A stretch of 64,000 bases of DNA from Tricholoma matsutake (taxonomy: Eukaryota > Basidiomycota > Agaricomycetes > Agaricales > Tricholomataceae), in assembly GCA_026075535.2 (NCBI GenBank), contig AP026542.1, forward strand, positions 5,270,001 through 5,334,000, read 5' to 3'. Each line of letters opens with the position of its first letter. Position 1 is the stretch's first letter. Made by a program: the position numbers and the translations under genes. The notes beneath the pieces are model-generated. The model was given only the letters and a program-made list of their open reading frames with translations. It made no database searches and had not been told where the DNA came from. Shown piece by piece: positions 44,581 through 57,838 of this stretch.

Positions 44581-47500
44581 TTAATCAGTATTAGCACCTT
44601 TTAAACTGCCCGGCGTTCCGTTCTCCTGCTGTTTCTCAAACTGCTGCCTGAGCGTGTTCATTAGTGATGTCTTCATCTCTCGCTCGGGCTCATTCTCTCC
44701 TTTCTCTTCGGTATCACCTGCGACAGCCTCGTCAAGTGCCAGCTTGGTCTCCCCGAGTCTCAACATATCTTCTTCTATAGTGCCACGTGAAATGAGTTTC
44801 ACGACCTCGACATCCCTTTTCTGTCCTATTCGATAGGCGCGGTCCTGCGCTTGTCGATCGTTGTGCGGGTTGAAATCCTGATCGAACCTAGACATCTCGA
44901 CATCGATACAGCGTCAGGGTAGAGGCAGATAAAAAAACAAACATGATAACAACCGACGCAGCAGTAAGATTGATTCCCATTCCTAGCAATATTTGTCAGT
45001 GCAGGTAAACACAGTATAAGGAGATGTTCACCTCCCGCTTTCGTAGATAAAAGAAACACAGGAATTGATTCATCCTCTGTAAACTCATCAACTAGCGTCT
45101 GCCGCACATCCACAGGCGTGCTTCCGGTTAACATGAGATAAGTAATAGATTTATGCTTCAGAATCGCCTGAAGTATGTCGAGGATTTGGGTAAACTGATC
45201 AAAGATGTCAGCCATACATCCTGGAGACTAGGTTGTATAGATCAAACCTGAGAAAAGATTAAAACCTTTCTCCCCTCCTTGCCATACTCGCCCAGGAGTC
45301 TCATAAGCACCTGAATTTTGCCCGCGTCGTGATAACAGCCTTCGTCCTGCAGGTATTTGCGAGTTGACTGCCAAAACATGAACTTTAGAAACAACGCAAT
45401 TCTACTCTCCCCAACGAACCTTGTATGTTGCACAGAACACTTGAAGCTCAGCATCAGTCATAACGGTCATGTCTTCCTTTACAAGATCGTAAAGAGCGCC
45501 ACGTTTCTTGAACTCAGGCTCTTTCAGCAGTTGCTTCGTAATCCCAGACAGAATCTCATCTGTAAATCGTTTTCGGAACAGCATAGGATGCGATGCTGCC
45601 TTGCGCAAGTCCATCAACACATTTGAACTATTCTCGAGATACATTTTGTCCTTCGTTCGCGCATTTATCCGAGCTTTCTTCTTCACCGCTTTAGGGTGAC
45701 CGTTGCTCGAAGGTGTGTCAATGCCGTCAACGGAAGTTGTTTCTGCATCAAGGACAGTCTTCCTCGAGCGCTGGAGTGCGTCCATGTAGATGGACCGCTG
45801 CAGCTCGGTCATATCACACCACTCGATGCGCTCTGTCTTATTTGGAAGATCTTTTAGTACCTGGATGGAGAAAGATTAGGCCAGCTCAGACCGAAATGGA
45901 ACAAACATAGTTGCCTGATCTTTCCGTCGACGGAGGACGAATGGCGTCATCATCTTTTTCGCCCTGGAAACACGTTCCTGTGCCAGCAGTGTGACTTTTG
46001 AGTCCCCCTTCACTTTGAAAATAGCACGCAGGGATGTCAATGACTCAGTGAATTGTTGAGGCAAAACAAAATTCATCAAAGACTGCGGGGCTAAAGTGAA
46101 TACCAGTTCAGTTAATACACATGAAGTCACACACCACAAGCTCTTGCAAATTATTTTGTAGAGGAGTTCCGGTCAAGAGCAGTCGCCATTTCGATTCGTA
46201 TTTTAGAAGGGATTGATATCGCTGAGATTGGAAATTCTTCAAGACATGTCCTTCGTCATAAACACAGCACTGAGTTCGAACGAGAATTGCTATGATAACC
46301 TGTAAGGTTACGAAGGATCCAAAAATGGACTTACATCCCATTCCATCTTACGAAAGAATTTGCGATCTCGTTCGTCTCCTTGAGCAAGATTATATGTCGT
46401 GATAAGAACCTCCCACCCTTCCCCGGTACGGCTCTTGTATCTTTGAGTCTCTGCAAGTGTTTGGCGCAGGAGCGGTCGTTCCTCTTTCCCAGCATAATAT
46501 GTCTGTACGGATATTGATGGCGCAAAACGGGCAAATTCGCGACACCAATTCTCGAGGGTCGAGGAACTGTGCAGATCGGAGGGTTTAGTTGAGTAAAGGA
46601 GACACATGTCATGGTACTCACGGAACGACAACGAGATGGGGTCCCTTATGACCACGTTCTTTCAGTAAAGCAAAGAAACTAATGACTTGGATGGTTTTAC
46701 CCAAACCTGAGCACAGCGCACATGAGTAAAAGTCGAAACGACAAGGAGGCACAGGGTACATGCCCATTTCATCAGCCAGGATGCAACTGAGATTGCTGCG
46801 ATATAGGAGGTGCAACCAATTGACACCAAGTAACTGATAATCTTTCAGTTGCACAGTCTCAGAAAGGAATGTCGGTTGGGTGAGAAGATAATCCTTCGGT
46901 TTTTGATTCCTTGACGGGGAAAACGATACAAAACTAAGAGCCCCATCTTCCACGCTATCCGTCAATGAGCTGAGCACGTCTTCTTCCCTGGCTTTGCCCT
47001 TTCCAACAGCCGGTGCCGTGGTCCATGTAGCAATGGCAGCACGAAGATCGGCACCTATTTGTTCGCAGTCTTCGAGGATGCTGTCAACTTCCCCGTATCC
47101 TTCGAAGATGGCTTGACAATCTTCAAACATTCTAGGACTGATGCCTGCAGGGCCAATCTTCTTTCTGCCTTGACCTAGTTTTGTATTCAAGTCATTGACA
47201 GAAGCAAATGGGCGCAATCCAATTATTGCATTAGCTTGTTCGGGAGAACAGCCTACGGGGAATGAATCAATGCAACGTCAATAAAAAAATATTGTGCACA
47301 ACATACCAGTCAGTTCCTGTAGCGCTTCAGCACCAGCTGTGTTGAAATAATCTAATGCACGAGTTTCATTTGTGATTTCTGCCCGTCCACGTTTGTTAGA
47401 TTTCTCATCCTCATCGCTATCCTGGAAGGCCCCCTCAGAGTCGGAGTTCACCACCAACTTTTTGACGCGCTTTCGACGTACTGGGGAGACAAGGGGTGTG

Positions 47501-48555
47501 ATAGGGGAAGTGGTAGATGCTGGGGTGAGGTCGATGACCCGTTTGGATACCGGGGGCGTTGAGGTACCCGGCTTGGGGTCTAGCACTGGACGATTGGCGT
47601 AGATCATGGACTTCTTCCCCTTCTCCTTTGCAGCCATCCTCTGTGCCCTAGTAGCCTCGTCGATCTCCTTCACTCTTCCCGTGACATCATCCTGAACTCT
47701 TTTAGCAGAAACCCAAGTAGGATCCGAAAGCAGTTCAGTGGCTTTCTTAACATCTCCCTTTGCTTGTACCCAAGCATTTTGTACGCGAGCAGGAGACTCT
47801 AATGGCATAGTCACCTTGAAGCGAATAAACTTCGGATCAGCAGCAAGATCATTCACAGGGGGGACATCGAGAGTTGACCGACGGCCCTTCATTATGCGTG
47901 GTTTAGATGGCCCAGCAACAATTCGTGGGATGTCCGGTAACGAGTCATCAGAAGAGGACAGACTATCCGCATGATTGCTGACAATACGCCGCCTTTGACC
48001 AGGACGTTGAATCTCTGGTGAAGGAGGTGAGTTCGCGACGTCATACGCGTCATGTGAAGGGTCGAGGGAAGGACCAAGGTTGATTCGTTTGCGAGGAGGA
48101 CCATCCTCTTGCACCCCCTCTATCTGCCCTTCACCAGAGCTCCATGGGCGCCGTAAAGACGCGTGAACAGCAACTCCGTTTGAATGAAATCCACTGGGAG
48201 CACTTAGTGGATCAATGTTAAGCTTCCGGCGAGGTTGGTCCCAAGGATTGGAGGAAATGAGGCCAGACATCGGTGCCACGTCATACGAATGAGGCTCGCC
48301 GTACGGTTGGTAGGATCGTTGGTTAACTTCGGGAGCGAGTGGACTTGAACTTGGGACGAGGACAGTACCCATGGACGATGACGGCGTCGAAGGGAAAAAA
48401 CGTGAAGGGACCGTTGCATCACGCGATTGAGGGGGCGGAACATACGGTGAGTGGGCTGGAAGAGAGGTGCTTGAGATGGAAGAAGAGGGTTCTGGGCGAC
48501 TTGGATTCTGTTTTCTATGAAATCTGAGCTGCTCAAGTGCCGTTCTCTTACAGAA
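44581..48555 (-). CDS. FUN30: SNF2-family ATPase Fun30/SMARCAD1
   Basis: The start is uncertain: the first clear coding ([14 protein letters not shown]) is near 48530 and a short first exon probably lies upstream. The N-terminal half is Ser/Pro-rich, then [10 protein letters not shown] and a helical CUE-like region ([22 protein letters not shown], near 47740-47830). The ATPase follows with [16 protein letters not shown], a split ADEMG/LGKTIQ Walker A box, [74 protein letters not shown] and [22 protein letters not shown] instead of DEAH, and the N-terminal layout, indicate Fun30/Fft rather than Snf2 or Iswi. Role: nucleosome sliding and dimer exchange, heterochromatin maintenance and DNA-end resection. 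Ends TAA near 44581. At least eight introns. Confidence 0.9.
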
Positions 48556-48599
48556 GTTCGGAAATTGGTGAACAACATCAGCAACAAAAGTGACAATTT

Positions 48600-50816
48600 T
48601 TATCAAATGGACTGACTTTATTATCCGCGACCTCAGCGCTGGTTTGCATCTACGACAGCGAGTAACAGCTAAAGAGGTTTGGGGTATGTGTCCACAACTC
48701 AGAATGAAACTGTGCCTCAGTTGACTAGTTGAAGTACTAACAACTGACAAACGAGATTTACCCAAGCGTCGGAGAGTCAAAACAGTGTGGCAAAAGAAGA
48801 TAGTAAGGTGTATATACATCTCTGTAAGGTGTAGGAATAGATTAAGAAAGGGAAAACCAAGAACCATCCGATGATATATTTTCCTCGTAACAGACAGCAC
48901 GTCGTGAACGATCCCAAGGGCTGCGCGACGATAGAACTAATGTATCAGTTGCATAACAATGAACGCACAAGAGCCCTTGAGATCATGAACCCACCTTACA
49001 CACTATTCCACAACTCAAAAGCCTAAACAAGGACTATCGTGTATGATGACCTTGTTGCACCGCGTCATTCTCCTACTCATCTCATGAGCAGCAACGAGAG
49101 AGAACAATCAAGTTGCAGTAATCTGCTGTCAAAACGAGATGGCAGGATGTGGTTCAGCGGAATTTAGCTCGTGCAGCAATAGATCCCGGAAGCGAGAGAG
49201 CCTCACGCTGTTCTATGCTTATAGCTAGAAATTGTCTGGGTAAAATTGTTCAAAGACATACCTACGCCTCCATCTGTGAAATGCGGCATAGGATATAAGA
49301 TGGACTTGCAAAAGTCCCGAGAATCTAAGGCTTTAGCGAATCGAGTGGTCCAAGTCAAGCAAAACCCAGTCGTTGCTTCCACGAACAGGAAAGATTAACC
49401 ATCCAGTTAATAACTCAGAATCTCGCAACTATACGGGAACAAACCTGACAAAGTGGGTCACCGAAAAGACAAACCAAAGTCCAGTCATCAACACAGAAGC
49501 CCGTCCCAGAATCCGTAGGCCAGAACAAGTCACAAAGCGCAACTTTTCAGGGTGAACACAAATTTAAGCATCGCAAGGGAAGGGAATGGGAGCCAGTTAG
49601 CAAAAGAAGTCATTGGAACGGAGCAAGTTCCAAGAATCTAGGCAAGCCATAGTCAAGAAACGGCGAGCCCACACTGGTTTTACAAACTGACGCGCAAGGC
49701 CGAGGATAGGGAGTCGGTCGGTGATGAAAGTCGAAGGACGAAAACACTTTTTCCAAGAACTGAGGACGGTCAAAGGGAAGAAGATCGATGTGGAAGATCG
49801 TTGGAGGCTAGCCTCCATCGGGGCGACCAACTATACAGCACAGTTACTGCGCATAGACCGTTCCTCAAGGTTCGAGAAAATGCTCCTCTACCGGCGAGAA
49901 CGCATTGGAGCAGATCAGTTGTAGGCTAAAACATTGTTCACCCATAAGTGTGCGGGGAACAAGGAACTGGTCGAAAGGGAACTCTGATGTTAGCTGTGCA
50001 AAGCTGAAGACCGTGACCTGCTGTCCGCGACCGAAACGATTCGCCGTCAGAATTGGTCGACAGGCCTACAAGGTGTCAGTTCATTTGAGATAGTCCAAGT
50101 CGAATAACATTCTAACCATAACATCCACGGACAAGATGACCTGCACACATATCTCTCCTCATAAAGGTGCTATAGATGATGTAGCGAGGGGCAATAGGGT
50201 CAAATGATATACACAGTTGTTGAACGTACCTGATGGGAAAATGTCCCTAGTGTTAAAAAAACACTAATCATACATGAAGGGTCATCAGTACCCACCAAGA
50301 CTGCATCAGATAGGGGAAAACACATCGATTGATTTCAAGGAGTGGGAAGACACCGCGTGGTAATGATCAAGTGGCAATGAAGAACCTGTTTAGAACGATA
50401 CAGATCGATAAGCAACATACATCACTACTTTATCAAAGTCCTCGTAGCCGCCTGCAGGTAGGCACAGTGAAGGGTTATCCCTCGTGGTGTGTCAGGAGTC
50501 CAGTGGTAAATACGCCATTGATCAGTGCTCAGCGCTGACAGTATTTCAGAAACGGGGTTAAGCGCCAAAAACTGACTCAGAATGGTGAACAGAAAATGGG
50601 CAGATGAAGATATTAACCAGAGAGACTTTGAAGTGAGACTGAACCTATTGACTGCTGGCTGCTGGCTTTGAATTGAGTTTGAGGAACCTAGTGTCGTCGT
50701 TGACGTTGCAGCTCCAATTGGACGTCGTGGTGCAAGAACAGCCCCAGACTGCGGAAAGCTCAAATTAGCACGTGCAGAGCTAGAGCCACTCCTTTAACTC
50801 GGCACCACATCCTGCA
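48600..50816. other. 2.2-kb gap without a recognised gene
   Basis: Holds the 5' region of the Fun30 gene and the upstream region of the carrier gene. Frames here are short and none shows a family motif. The minus frame ending at 50425 opens with TTG, not ATG, and I do not accept it. A small or non-coding gene could be missed. Confidence 0.4.
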
Positions 50817-52054
50817 ATGTTAGACCTGGCACAAATGTTGATGCTTATTCCCACCTTGGGACTGACTCTGGCCATCATAGTACCGCTCACTGGTATCTTG
50901 GTACGGTTCAGGGCAAACTATAATCCAAAAGGCCTCCAGCTGGATGCTGAAGGTGGGGTACAGCCTCATACAGGACCAGTCGTCCATTCATACTTTGCAA
51001 TGGCGGGCAGGGTCTACAGAATTGAGGTAGGCTTCTTCAAGTTACTCGCTGAACATCGATTACCTACAGACGTCGATTTTGTCATAGGGTTGGGCTGGTC
51101 TGTACAAGGGCTTAAGCATGTTTCGGTTCGCCTTCTCTGCTGGATATTATATAACGTTACTGTTACAGTGCCGACATTGTTGAGCACGCTTGTCGTTACG
51201 GCATTCATTCTACTATTCCTCGACGCACCCAGGTCTCGTCATGGCGCTTACAGAGCCCCCGAAGCTGGCATATTGGTAACTCGTCATCTGTAGCTGCGCT
51301 TTAGTGACTCAAGAATTGTCTGGCAGGGAACACTTGCATATAGCGTTGGGATGATGTTAATATCGCTTCCAACTGCAATTCTAACGTATCGGTGAATCCA
51401 TCGTCTACATTGAGATTGAACACCACTTCAATTGGCTCCCTAGCTCTATAACCACTCCACACAAATTATCGTATTGGAATCTTATGCACTCTTTGCGTAT
51501 CCTTCTGACACCAACTGAACGTCGCCACCCTTGGATAATTTATCTAACTCCCGGTCTACTGGCCGCAGAAGTCTTGCATATCGTGATTGTCGTCTTAGCT
51601 CTTGGGCCGCTTCGACGCCTCCTTGTACCGGCGCTATCGCATAAATCTGAAGAAACTGTGGCGGACATATCTATCGTCAAATTATCCATCTATCTCGTCA
51701 TAGTCATCTTTAGCACTGCATTCCTTGCACCGCTGGAGGTCATTGCGACACGATTAGCGATACAACGGAATCACGCGGCATCAGAGTATAATTCGGTCTC
51801 TCAGGAAGTGGAAGGTGATGCAGAAGAGACAGCAGAGTTTTCGGGGGCTGAGGAAGATGTGATTGGGTGAGTATCTCCATCTGAGCAGCGATAAATATAC
51901 ATCATATCACTTCCGCAGATTACGGCACGAGGCCGATCCGTATATGGGCCTTGTTGATTGTGCAAAGAGGATCACTGATGAAGAGGGTTGGATGTCCCTA
52001 TATCGCGCGTGGTGGATTACTTTGTTCGGTGGGGTAGCGAGTGCTTTTGTGTGA
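50817..52054 (+). CDS. Mitochondrial carrier-family relative
   Basis: The first exon gives MLDLAQMLMLIPTLGLTLAI (a membrane helix), then LVRFRANYNPKGLQLDAEGG, HTGPVVHSYFAMAGRVYRIE. After an intron (about 51029-51092) it reads GWAGLYKG, the GxxGLYKG box of mitochondrial carriers. Next are PTLLSTLVVTAFILLF, RSRHGAYRAP, then LLTPTERRHPWIIYLTPGLLA and a helix with FLAPLEVIATRLAIQ (a PLEVIxxR variant of the PX[DE]xxR signature). A Glu-rich loop precedes EADPYMGLVDCAKRITDEEGWMSLYRAWW, another carrier repeat end. Several introns. SLC25 proteins exchange metabolites over the inner mitochondrial membrane; the substrate cannot be told, and the unusual length suggests an Ugo1-like or divergent member. 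A further upstream exon is possible. Confidence 0.7.
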
Positions 52055-53521
52055 ACCTTGTATCATCGTCAACGTGAGACTCAACTTACATGGATTGTCC
52101 TTATCGGTCAGTCACATAATGGGACACGTACCTCCTCGAAACAACTGATAACACAAGATTCAAATTCTTGTTACCCAGACACTGGACTTGCACATGAGTT
52201 TCACAGATCGTTTGTGAGATACGTAGAAGACACAATGGTGAAAACAATCTCGACCCCCGTGTTCGAAGAATGGAGCTATTTCCCATGCCCTTTTCAGATA
52301 AGTATGAAGGCTGGAAATCGGATCTTCCCCTTCGTTTCTATGATGCAACCCTGTAGAAGCCATACGTTCCGCCGGCGAGTGCACATCTGACGGGAACGAT
52401 GCCGCAGGGGCGCTCGGCTACGGTCAAGTGCCGCAGGCATCTTTCCACAGAGTGTATTTTTGGAACGCAAACTCTCATGCTTGGACTTGCCTGGACCTGC
52501 TTGGACCGATGTAGGCGGAAGTCTGTCGCAATTCCGGATCGGATGCCGCGGTTTGTTGGGAGGACTAGCGGCATCAGATGTACATAAATAACAGAACCCA
52601 CTTCTCGATCAACCTATTGATAGTGTTCCGATAAAGCAGGACTCACATAGAGAACTCAGTCGGATGTGATAACCTCAAGACTTGTAACTTGACTGGTATT
52701 GCTCGCCTGGACACTGGGTAAGTTGAGGACTGAATGCTGTCTGTTTTTTATGTTGGTTCCATCGGATGTCCAACTCTGTAACGCCTGAATCTCAACATCA
52801 TTGCTGTGCGACCTGGCGCTTAACCTGGGTCCCATGCAGAGTCTATCTGCATCACTGGCCATGGACGGCTGCGGAGACGTCGGTCTCTCACCCAGGACCT
52901 TGAGAAACCGTGAAAAACGGACAGTAGCTGGTGTGTGTGTAGAATCTGCTATATATGATCAGCAGACAACAGATCAAAAGACACGTTGCGTGCGCTCCCC
53001 GAATTTCGGACGGGTGGGACGTTGACAATTTATATTTCTCGTATGAGGCACGAACTATGAGGAGGCCGGCAGCGCTCAACACTCTGCTTGTCTATTACAC
53101 TTGTCCACGGACTCCGAGTACACTGTAGCGAAGTGGACGGTGTAGAGTGTAACATGTAACGCAGGCCGAAAGTTGTTTATCAGACCCTGCGTAATGCATA
53201 ACGCAGGGTGGCTACCTGTGTGGAAGGCACACAAATTTGGCCTAGACTAGAATGATGGAAAGGTCAGCTCTGAACATAGGCAGACGTCCGTGCCCATTTC
53301 GCCTGGTAAATGTACTCACATAAGTGACATAGTGCTTACCGACCAGCACCAACATGCGGCAAAAGGTCCTCGGGTTGCCACTAGCATGCGACAAATGGAG
53401 CTCGAAGACAAGCGAATATCGACTATTTTGTATATATAATAATTCAGCCGACTGATTGCCTTATGTGTCCGAGGAAATATCTGTAGTCCAGAGTGTTAGC
53501 CAATTATTCTCCAGGACAATC
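52055..53521. other. 1.5-kb gap with no clear gene
   Basis: I see no coding exon with a family signature. A near-perfect 26-bp palindrome lies at 53184-53209. Confidence 0.45.
53184..53209. repeat. 26-bp near-perfect palindrome
   Basis: Arms ACCCTGCGT and ACGCAGGGT surround AATGCATA; only one symmetric base pair deviates (A/A opposite). It lies about 300 bp from the hypothetical fragment at 53522. Confidence 0.75.
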
Positions 53522-53910
53522 TTAGTCGACATGGGTTCGGGCATACTGGATGCTGTACAAAGGCCCAGGATATTCCTCTTTCTGCAATGATTGGATGATA
53601 ACATCATACTCATTGAATGGGGAAAATTCACTGGCAGGTGGGTTAGTAATAAGCTTTACTACTTGTGGAATCTCAACACATGTTTTTCTGGAGACAAGGG
53701 GTAAGATTTGAAGTTGATGGGCTCTATCCTGGCCGTTCAACTCGAAGACGAATTGTCTGCCAGCCAGCACCCGCGAAACCAAGTAGGTCGAACGACCAAA
53801 TTCCTCGGTATCATGCAATTTGACGCACCGCAAGGATGAATGAAGTCCGACGATGCCGAATCCATGGTGTTGCTCTCACTGTTCATTGTAAAGTGACACA
53901 TTGACGTGAT
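53522..53910 (-). CDS. Hypothetical protein fragment
   Basis: A minus-strand frame reads HHGFGIVGLHSSLRCVKLHD, EEFGRSTYLVSRVLAGRQFVFELNGQ and ends YSIQYARTHVD at 53522. A stop lies just upstream and no clear starting exon is visible. Composition looks like coding DNA. It may be the last exon of a gene or a relic. No family recognised. Confidence 0.35.
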
Positions 53911-54214
53911 ATGAGATATCTTCCATGATCAGACGTGAGTATTAGCTTGGTCCGCATAGTTGACCACGTCCGGATTTGGTCTGTTGAGAACAGCCAGCTT
54001 CGCCCCTGAAGTGATTCTCCGACTGTACTTGCTCGGAACTCCCCGAGATGCTGGTTACGTAAATCTACTTGCGTTCCCGGGTCCCTTTGCCCTGAATGCT
54101 TATGCTACATGGAGTCTCATCGTCTCCTGCCTCTTTCGTTCCTCGGAGAGCCAAACTGTATCCTATTCGTACAAATACCATGTATTCATCCACGATTGGC
54201 TTTTCTGACCTGCC
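53911..54214. other. Intergenic upstream of Zn2Cys6 gene
   Basis: No convincing coding exon. It presumably contains the promoter of the transcription factor. Confidence 0.4.
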
Positions 54215-55664
54215 ATGTCCTTTGAAAGCACTACTCGTCGAAAAAGAAACAGTCCTCCCAATAATGCTTCTGAAGGTGATCATCGCAAGAGGTATCTACA
54301 CCAGTACTTCCCTATTCAAGACATCATCTAATTTCTTGTGTCACAAGGCGTCGCAACCGGACCACACAATCATGCCTCAACTGTCATACATCCAAACGCA
54401 TGGTATTGAACAATCTACTTCTGTAGACTGTAGTACTAATTTGTATAGTGTGATAGAAAACGCCCCGCCTGCGCGCGGTGTACCCAATTAGGTCTTGTAA
54501 GTTGTATTGTACTATCTACTTTAGCTGCTGTCTGAGTGTATTATCAGACGGGTCTCTGTGTTTACGAGGTTGATGATCCAACTCAGAGATCTGACTCACA
54601 AGACGAGACCGCACGGTTGCTCAAACGCGTCGCTGAACTAGAAGGCGTTATTCGTGAGGTAAATATCAAATAAACGCTTTCGACAACTCTATTGACCCTT
54701 GTTCGACACAGCTGAAAAACAAACCACATCCCCGATGGTCACACCCCCCAGGAAGAGATTCAGATAAATGGTGTTCCCGTTCACAAGTTATACCAGAGGT
54801 CGACGGGGATAACAGTACTTCAGACGCATCATCACCTTCAAGCGATTCGGCTTCCTTAGACTTCTCATCTGATCGATTTTCGGTAATCTCATCAACGATT
54901 GCCAAGTCGTCAAACGTATACCCTCCTGCCGTGCCTACTTCTTCCGTGGAACATAGACCTTCGTCTTCTCACTCGTATTATGTCTCTTCTCCGCAAAGCA
55001 CCCCTTCGCCTCCTATCATGACTCCTACCCTGGAGTATTCTCCACCACACATCGTTATTGCTAACCAGTCAGATGTACCTCAAGAATACGACTTGACGTC
55101 TATCTTCTTCCCGTATCCTGGTGTGCCGGGATGCGAAGATAACTACGGGCTGTTGAAAGTGAATCAAGCGGACGAGTCTTGTTTCATTAAGCAGCATGGT
55201 GGTCATTGTGGCTGTCTCCATGAATCTGCCAGCTATAATGTTGTCCTCGAATTGTCCATACGGCTTCGCAAAGCTGCAGATATTCTTGCGCGTTCTGCTA
55301 GCCATCACATTGGTTCAAACTGCCCCCTCAACCAGCGCATCGCAGATCTTGACACCTTCGCCACGTAAGTCGACATGGTTCGACATTGGTATTCTGTACT
55401 CAAACTGTTGATAGAAATGCTTTGGGAAATGTGGCTCCTGTGGAAGATGCGCTTGGGCGTGTCTTACCTCAAGAGAGGTCGCGGTCGAACCCTACAGGCA
55501 TTCAATCGGATCAGCTCTACGTCTCGAGTCCCTGCAGAACATCACCTAAAACATCCAACACGTCACACACCTTACGCTCTTGGGACGTTATGCCGACGGT
55601 CTCAAGTTCACCCCTTTCGTGTGATGACGGCTTTATGAGTTGGGAGCCTCCACGACAGATATGA
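54215..55664 (+). CDS. Zn(II)2Cys6 transcription factor
   Basis: ATG 54215 (MSFESTTRRKRNSPPNN). After an intron come RRRNRTTQSCLNCHTSKRM, an intron, CDRKRPACARCTQLGL, an intron, and TGLCVYEVDDP. The joined cysteines read C-x2-C-x6-C-x6-C-x2-C-x8-C, the fungal binuclear zinc cluster. A short coiled coil follows (ETARLLKRVAELEGVIREL), then a Ser/Pro-rich middle. The C-terminal region has GGHCGCLHESASYNVVLELSI, LRKAADILARS and LNQRIADLDTFAT, a block I associate with basidiomycete members of this class, possibly metal-binding (HGGHCGC). Ends PPRQI-TGA at 55664. Six or so introns. Targets unknown. Confidence 0.85.
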
Positions 55665-55914
55665 CAGACGTGTCTTTGGATAATCCAATTTTGTACTCTG
55701 TAGTTGACGTAACTTATTCTATTGTAACTTTCATTATGCTGTTCCACATGTACGTATATTCAATACACTTAGCGCGGTCATGGAATGCGTTTCAGGCGGA
55801 GTTCAAAAGGAGCAGTCTCCGTCTTAGTCAGATTGAATTTAGTGAAGAACTTGAACTTCGTTCGTTGGATTCGTTCACTGACTTGTCATTGTTCAGTATC
55901 CTATATTACCAGCC

Positions 55915-56806
55915 ATGGCATCGCATTTGGTATGTTGTCGCTTCTCAATTATTCTGTTTTGCCACGTTAACGTGTGGTATCATAGGCAAACATATTCGGG
56001 ACAGAACAGGATCGCGTCAATTGTTCGTTTTACTACAAGGTTTGTCTTTGTTCTTCCAAGCGCCGTCGTTGTCTGATAGTGTATAGATTGGTGCTTGCCG
56101 CCACGGAGATCGTTGTTCGCGCAAACACATCAAACCTCCATTTTCACAGACCATTCTACTGCCTAACGTCTACCACAATCCGGCCCATGATCCTATCTGC
56201 AAACTCACTGAAAAAGAACTCCAAGAAGGTTTCGATGCTGTATACGAAGATCTATACTGTGAACTAGCGAAGTTTGGACATCTTCTGGAGCTACATGTAA
56301 GCATCCCATGTCATACAGTGGAATATGCAATTTTGACTCTTCTGCAGGTATGCGACAATGTGGGTGATCATCTAATCGGTAACGTGTATGCTCGCTATGA
56401 GTGGGAGACGGAGGCACAAGCGGCTGTCGACAGTTGCAATGAACGGTGGTATGCTGGTAAGTCCCAGACCTCTCAGGCAAATAAGGCTGCTCAACTTTTC
56501 TCAGGACGGCCGCTTTACGCTGAATTATCACCTGTAACGGATTTCCGTGAGGCATGTTGTCGCCAAAATGAGAATGGCGAATGTAATCGTGGCGGTTTTT
56601 GCAACTTCATGCATCTGCGACTCGCTTCCAAAGATCTCGTCTCTTCGTTGCGCGCTGGACAGAGGTTGGAGAGGAGGCTTAATCCTTCAAATGCTGCAGG
56701 GGGAGGCGGTGGCTGGGAGCCAAGCAAGCGAGAAGGCGGTCGTGGGCGTAGTGCTAGTCCGAGAAGGGGTGGAAACAGTGGGGAAGACAGGTGGACCCGA
56801 AAGTGA
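55915..56806 (+). CDS. U2AF1: U2AF small subunit (U2AF35)
   Basis: Exons: 55915-55929, 55986-56039, 56087-56296, 56348-56456, 56505-56806. The protein starts MASHLANIFGTEQDRVNCSFY. The first CCCH zinc finger is [20 protein letters not shown], then a U2AF-homology RRM (TILLPNVYHNP, EDLYCELAKFG, NVYARYEWETEAQAAVD, ERWYAGRPLYAELSPV). The second finger is CCRQNENGECNRGGFCNFMH, followed by a Gly/Arg/Ser tail (GGRGRSASPRRGG). This is the standard U2AF35 layout, recognising the 3' splice-site AG with U2AF65. Every intron here obeys GT-AG. It starts 250 bp after the Zn2Cys6 gene. Confidence 0.95.
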
Positions 56807-57838
56807 ATCGTACTTTGGCCAATTGCTGAGCCTAATTTTGTCGAGCTTTGTCACTTTTAACAAGACATAGTATCCGAAGTGTTGCTATCAGTTCCCCCAT
56901 CCTTGACAAAGGCTTTCAAGCAGTATCTTCCAACAGTGAAGGACCAGCAGGCTCTTGTTGAGAATAGAAGTGTAACATGAATCACCAGGGACTAGTCCAC
57001 GCGCCTGTACTGCGACCTGGCTACCTAGGTGTCGTTGCCTTGAAGAACGGAGGTCAATCACAGAACACCAAAGTGACACTTGAGGGGTATCACTGTATTC
57101 AGGGGTCAGAAGCGACTTGGGGAAGTTCTCTGATGGTCAACGAGACATCGCATTCATAGCCTGCTGCGAAAAGGGCATTCATTTTGATCCGCTACTAGCA
57201 TGCCTGGACAAGGATGATCGTTGATCACCGCAAGGGCAGGTCGTCATGATTGACGAGATATAGTCTTGAGTCTGCTTCTTATCTTCTGTCCCAGCAACGT
57301 TGCCAGTATTTATGTCGCTATTGGCCACCATGCCATAGACTTGCTTCCTGGCCGAAAACTGTATTTAAGTACAACGGATGCGTCTGGAAACACTGTGGGG
57401 TTCCTCGCACAGTGCATGTTGGGGTTGGGTGTACCGGCGTACATTAGGCTTTCGTTACGCAAAATGTCGAGAAAGCAGATCCTGGCATGAAAGGAATCCT
57501 ACCGAGTCTTGAAGGTAGTCGCTTACAGGCGTGTCGATAATGATGCCAGCTTTGATAGGAGCCCCAGTGGTTTTACTGCCTTTTGTAGTGATTTTCACCA
57601 TCTGGTCTTCGTCCCCTCATCTCCATTTATGACTTGAGCGACTTTGTCCACATAACACCATGTCTCCTTGAAACTGACCCAACCGTGCATCTGCACAGGA
57701 TTCCATTTCCATAGGGTCCTATCCGCTAGAAAAGAGATCGAGATATCCAGCGTTGCTTCCCCTCTGCAGTCTTTCCTCTAGCGTTGCGTAACCCTCTCCA
57801 GCGTATTGTATGCAAGCTCATACCTCAAAATGCTCAAA
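56807..57838. other. 1-kb gap with possible decayed coding DNA
   Basis: Short plus-strand stretches look protein-like (SLTKAFKQYLPTVKDQQALV near 56900; VAIGHHAIDLLPGRKLYLST near 57320). They are separated by stops and have no start or splice logic I can follow. They may be remnants of one gene. Confidence 0.3.

Noticed and set aside
48600..48900. Extending the Fun30 N-terminus to the ATG at 48900
   Set aside because: The added residues are hydrophobic and Cys-rich and unlike the family. An intron ending just before [10 protein letters not shown] is more likely.
50425..50763. Minus-strand frame starting MSFPQSGAVLAPRRPIG as a gene
   Set aside because: The first codon is TTG, not ATG. No continuing exon or family motif was found.
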